DNA of 6,595 bases from an uncultured euryarchaeote. Lineage in GTDB: Archaea; Thermoplasmatota; Poseidoniia; Poseidoniales; Thalassarchaeaceae. Positions 5,796 through 6,595 of the stretch are shown piece by piece; positions within the stretch are counted from its first letter, which is position 1, and the number at the start of each line of letters is the position of its first letter. The position numbers were made by a program, and so were the translations under genes. Below the pieces are notes generated by a model, which had not been told where the DNA came from, made no database searches, and saw only the letters and a list, made by a program, of their open reading frames with translations. Location of the stretch: positions 1 to 6,595 of the forward strand of contig CALCEF010000204.1 of the NCBI GenBank assembly GCA_937901365.1, given 5' to 3'.

Positions 5796-6595
5796 ATGAC
5801 AACCGAGAAGAAGACAACAAAGACCGAGACAGTAACCGAAGATGACGAGGAGGTCCTCGTTATCGATGCAGAAGAACCCGAGATCACAGTCGAAGATCTC
5901 CCAGGCGTAGGCCCCGCGACCGCGGAGAAACTACGAGAAGCTGGATTCAACGAACTTCTAGCAATCGCCGTGATGACCCCCAAATCGCTTGCAGACGCAG
6001 CCGAACTGGGTGAAGCAGTATCCGCTAAAATCATCACATCCGCAAAGAAACTCGCCAACATTGGTGGCTTCGTATCCGGTAATTCACTCATGGAGAGGCG
6101 CCGGCAGGTACTGAAGTTGAGCAGCGGTTCTGCCGCGATCGATGAGTTGCTTGGTGGCGGATTTGAAACACAGTCTATCTGTGAGGTATACGGTGAATTC
6201 GGTAGTGGAAAGACACAGGTTGGACATCAACTTGCAGTCAACTGCTTGTTGCCCAAGGAACAAGGAGGCCTAGGCGGCGAAGTATTCTACATCGATACAG
6301 AAGACACCTTCCGCCCAGAACGAATTGCGCAGATGGCAAGGGGCGTTGGGCTTGATCCAGAAATCGCTCTAGAAAGGATTCACGTTGCACGTGCGTACAA
6401 TTCCGCCCACCAGATGCTGCTTGTTGATGAAATTCAGAGAGCATCGAAGAACATCGATGTCAAATTGATTATCGTTGATTCCTTGATTGCACACTTCCGC
6501 GCAGAATTCCTAGGTCGCGGCATGTTGGCAGATCGCCAACAGAAACTCAATCGCCACATGAAGGAACTCAAGAAGTTGGCAGATGTCAACAATGC
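5796..6595 (+). CDS. radA: DNA repair and recombination protein RadA (3' end missing)
   Basis: The archaeal RecA/Rad51-family recombinase, which forms ATP-dependent filaments on single-stranded DNA and catalyses strand exchange in homologous recombination. The frame stays open to the window edge, showing the first 266 residues of a protein usually about 320-350 long. In order: an acidic, charged N-terminal tail (1-30); a helix-hairpin-helix DNA-binding domain with [12 protein letters not shown] at 35-46; the linker segment GGFVSG (90-95), whose Phe92 and small Gly95 match the F-x-x-A/G polymerisation motif; Walker A GEFGSGKT at 133-140; [11 protein letters not shown] (166-176) with the conserved Glu169; Walker B LIIVD ending at Asp228; and [15 protein letters not shown] near the end. 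The ssDNA-binding loop L2 and the ATP cap lie beyond the window. Single-intein insertion, seen in some archaeal radA genes, is absent from the visible Walker A region. RadA is distinguished from its paralogue RadB by the HhH domain. Confidence 0.98.
   Translation, partial: MTTEKKTTKTETVTEDDEEVLVIDAEEPEITVEDLPGVGPATAEKLREAGFNELLAIAVMTPKSLADAAELGEAVSAKIITSAKKLANIGGFVSGNSLMERRRQVLKLSSGSAAIDELLGGGFETQSICEVYGEFGSGKTQVGHQLAVNCLLPKEQGGLGGEVFYIDTEDTFRPERIAQMARGVGLDPEIALERIHVARAYNSAHQMLLVDEIQRASKNIDVKLIIVDSLIAHFRAEFLGRGMLADRQQKLNRHMKELKKLADVNN

Noticed and set aside
5756..6091. 111-codon minus-strand open frame
   Set aside because: It is antisense to the N-terminal part of radA, is dominated by Ser/Val runs that mirror the acidic radA codons, and has no motif.
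1..6595. Mobile element, CRISPR array or defence island
   Set aside because: No transposase or integrase frame, no terminal repeats, no regularly spaced repeats and no nuclease or toxin motifs were seen. The tRNA shows no nearby duplicated 3' end that would mark an integration site.

Overview
The window looks like chromosomal DNA of a euryarchaeon, most likely a marine planktonic lineage of the Marine Group II (Poseidoniales) type. The archaeal assignment rests on two things seen directly: a RadA recombinase with an N-terminal helix-hairpin-helix domain, and an initiator tRNA-Met with the archaeal A1:U72 pair and an encoded CCA end. A lipobox lipoprotein carrying an archaeal-type beta-propeller domain fits. 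The narrower lineage is an inference from the overall character of the proteins.

Layout, left to right: (1) the 3' end of a plus-strand gene encoding paired EF-hands, a Pro/Gln/Ala-rich linker and a C-terminal four-cysteine zinc ribbon; (2) a minus-strand protein of the M29 aminopeptidase / COG2309 fold in which three of the five expected metal ligands appear to be replaced; (3) a short divergent promoter region with notable inverted repeats; (4) a plus-strand 808-residue secreted lipoprotein with the Beta_propel (PF09826 / COG4880) signature; (5) minus-strand dihydroorotase (pyrC); (6) a short divergent region feeding pyrC on one side and initiator tRNA-Met on the other; (7) a 175-base non-coding spacer; (8) plus-strand radA, cut off by the end of the window.

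The genes alternate in strand, so almost every gene needs its own promoter and no multi-gene operon is visible. Both convergent junctions are fully compressed. CTAG at 510-513 contains the stop codons of both flanking genes, and TGATCA at 4105-4110 holds two back-to-back TGA stops, so any termination signal must lie inside the opposing gene.

Functionally this is mostly ordinary chromosome: pyrimidine biosynthesis, translation initiation and homologous recombination, plus a surface lipoprotein. I see no mobile element, CRISPR array or obvious defence system. The points most worth a second look are the altered metal site of the M29-fold protein, the EF-hand/zinc-ribbon combination, and the perfect 11-bp inverted repeat that brackets the lipoprotein start codon.
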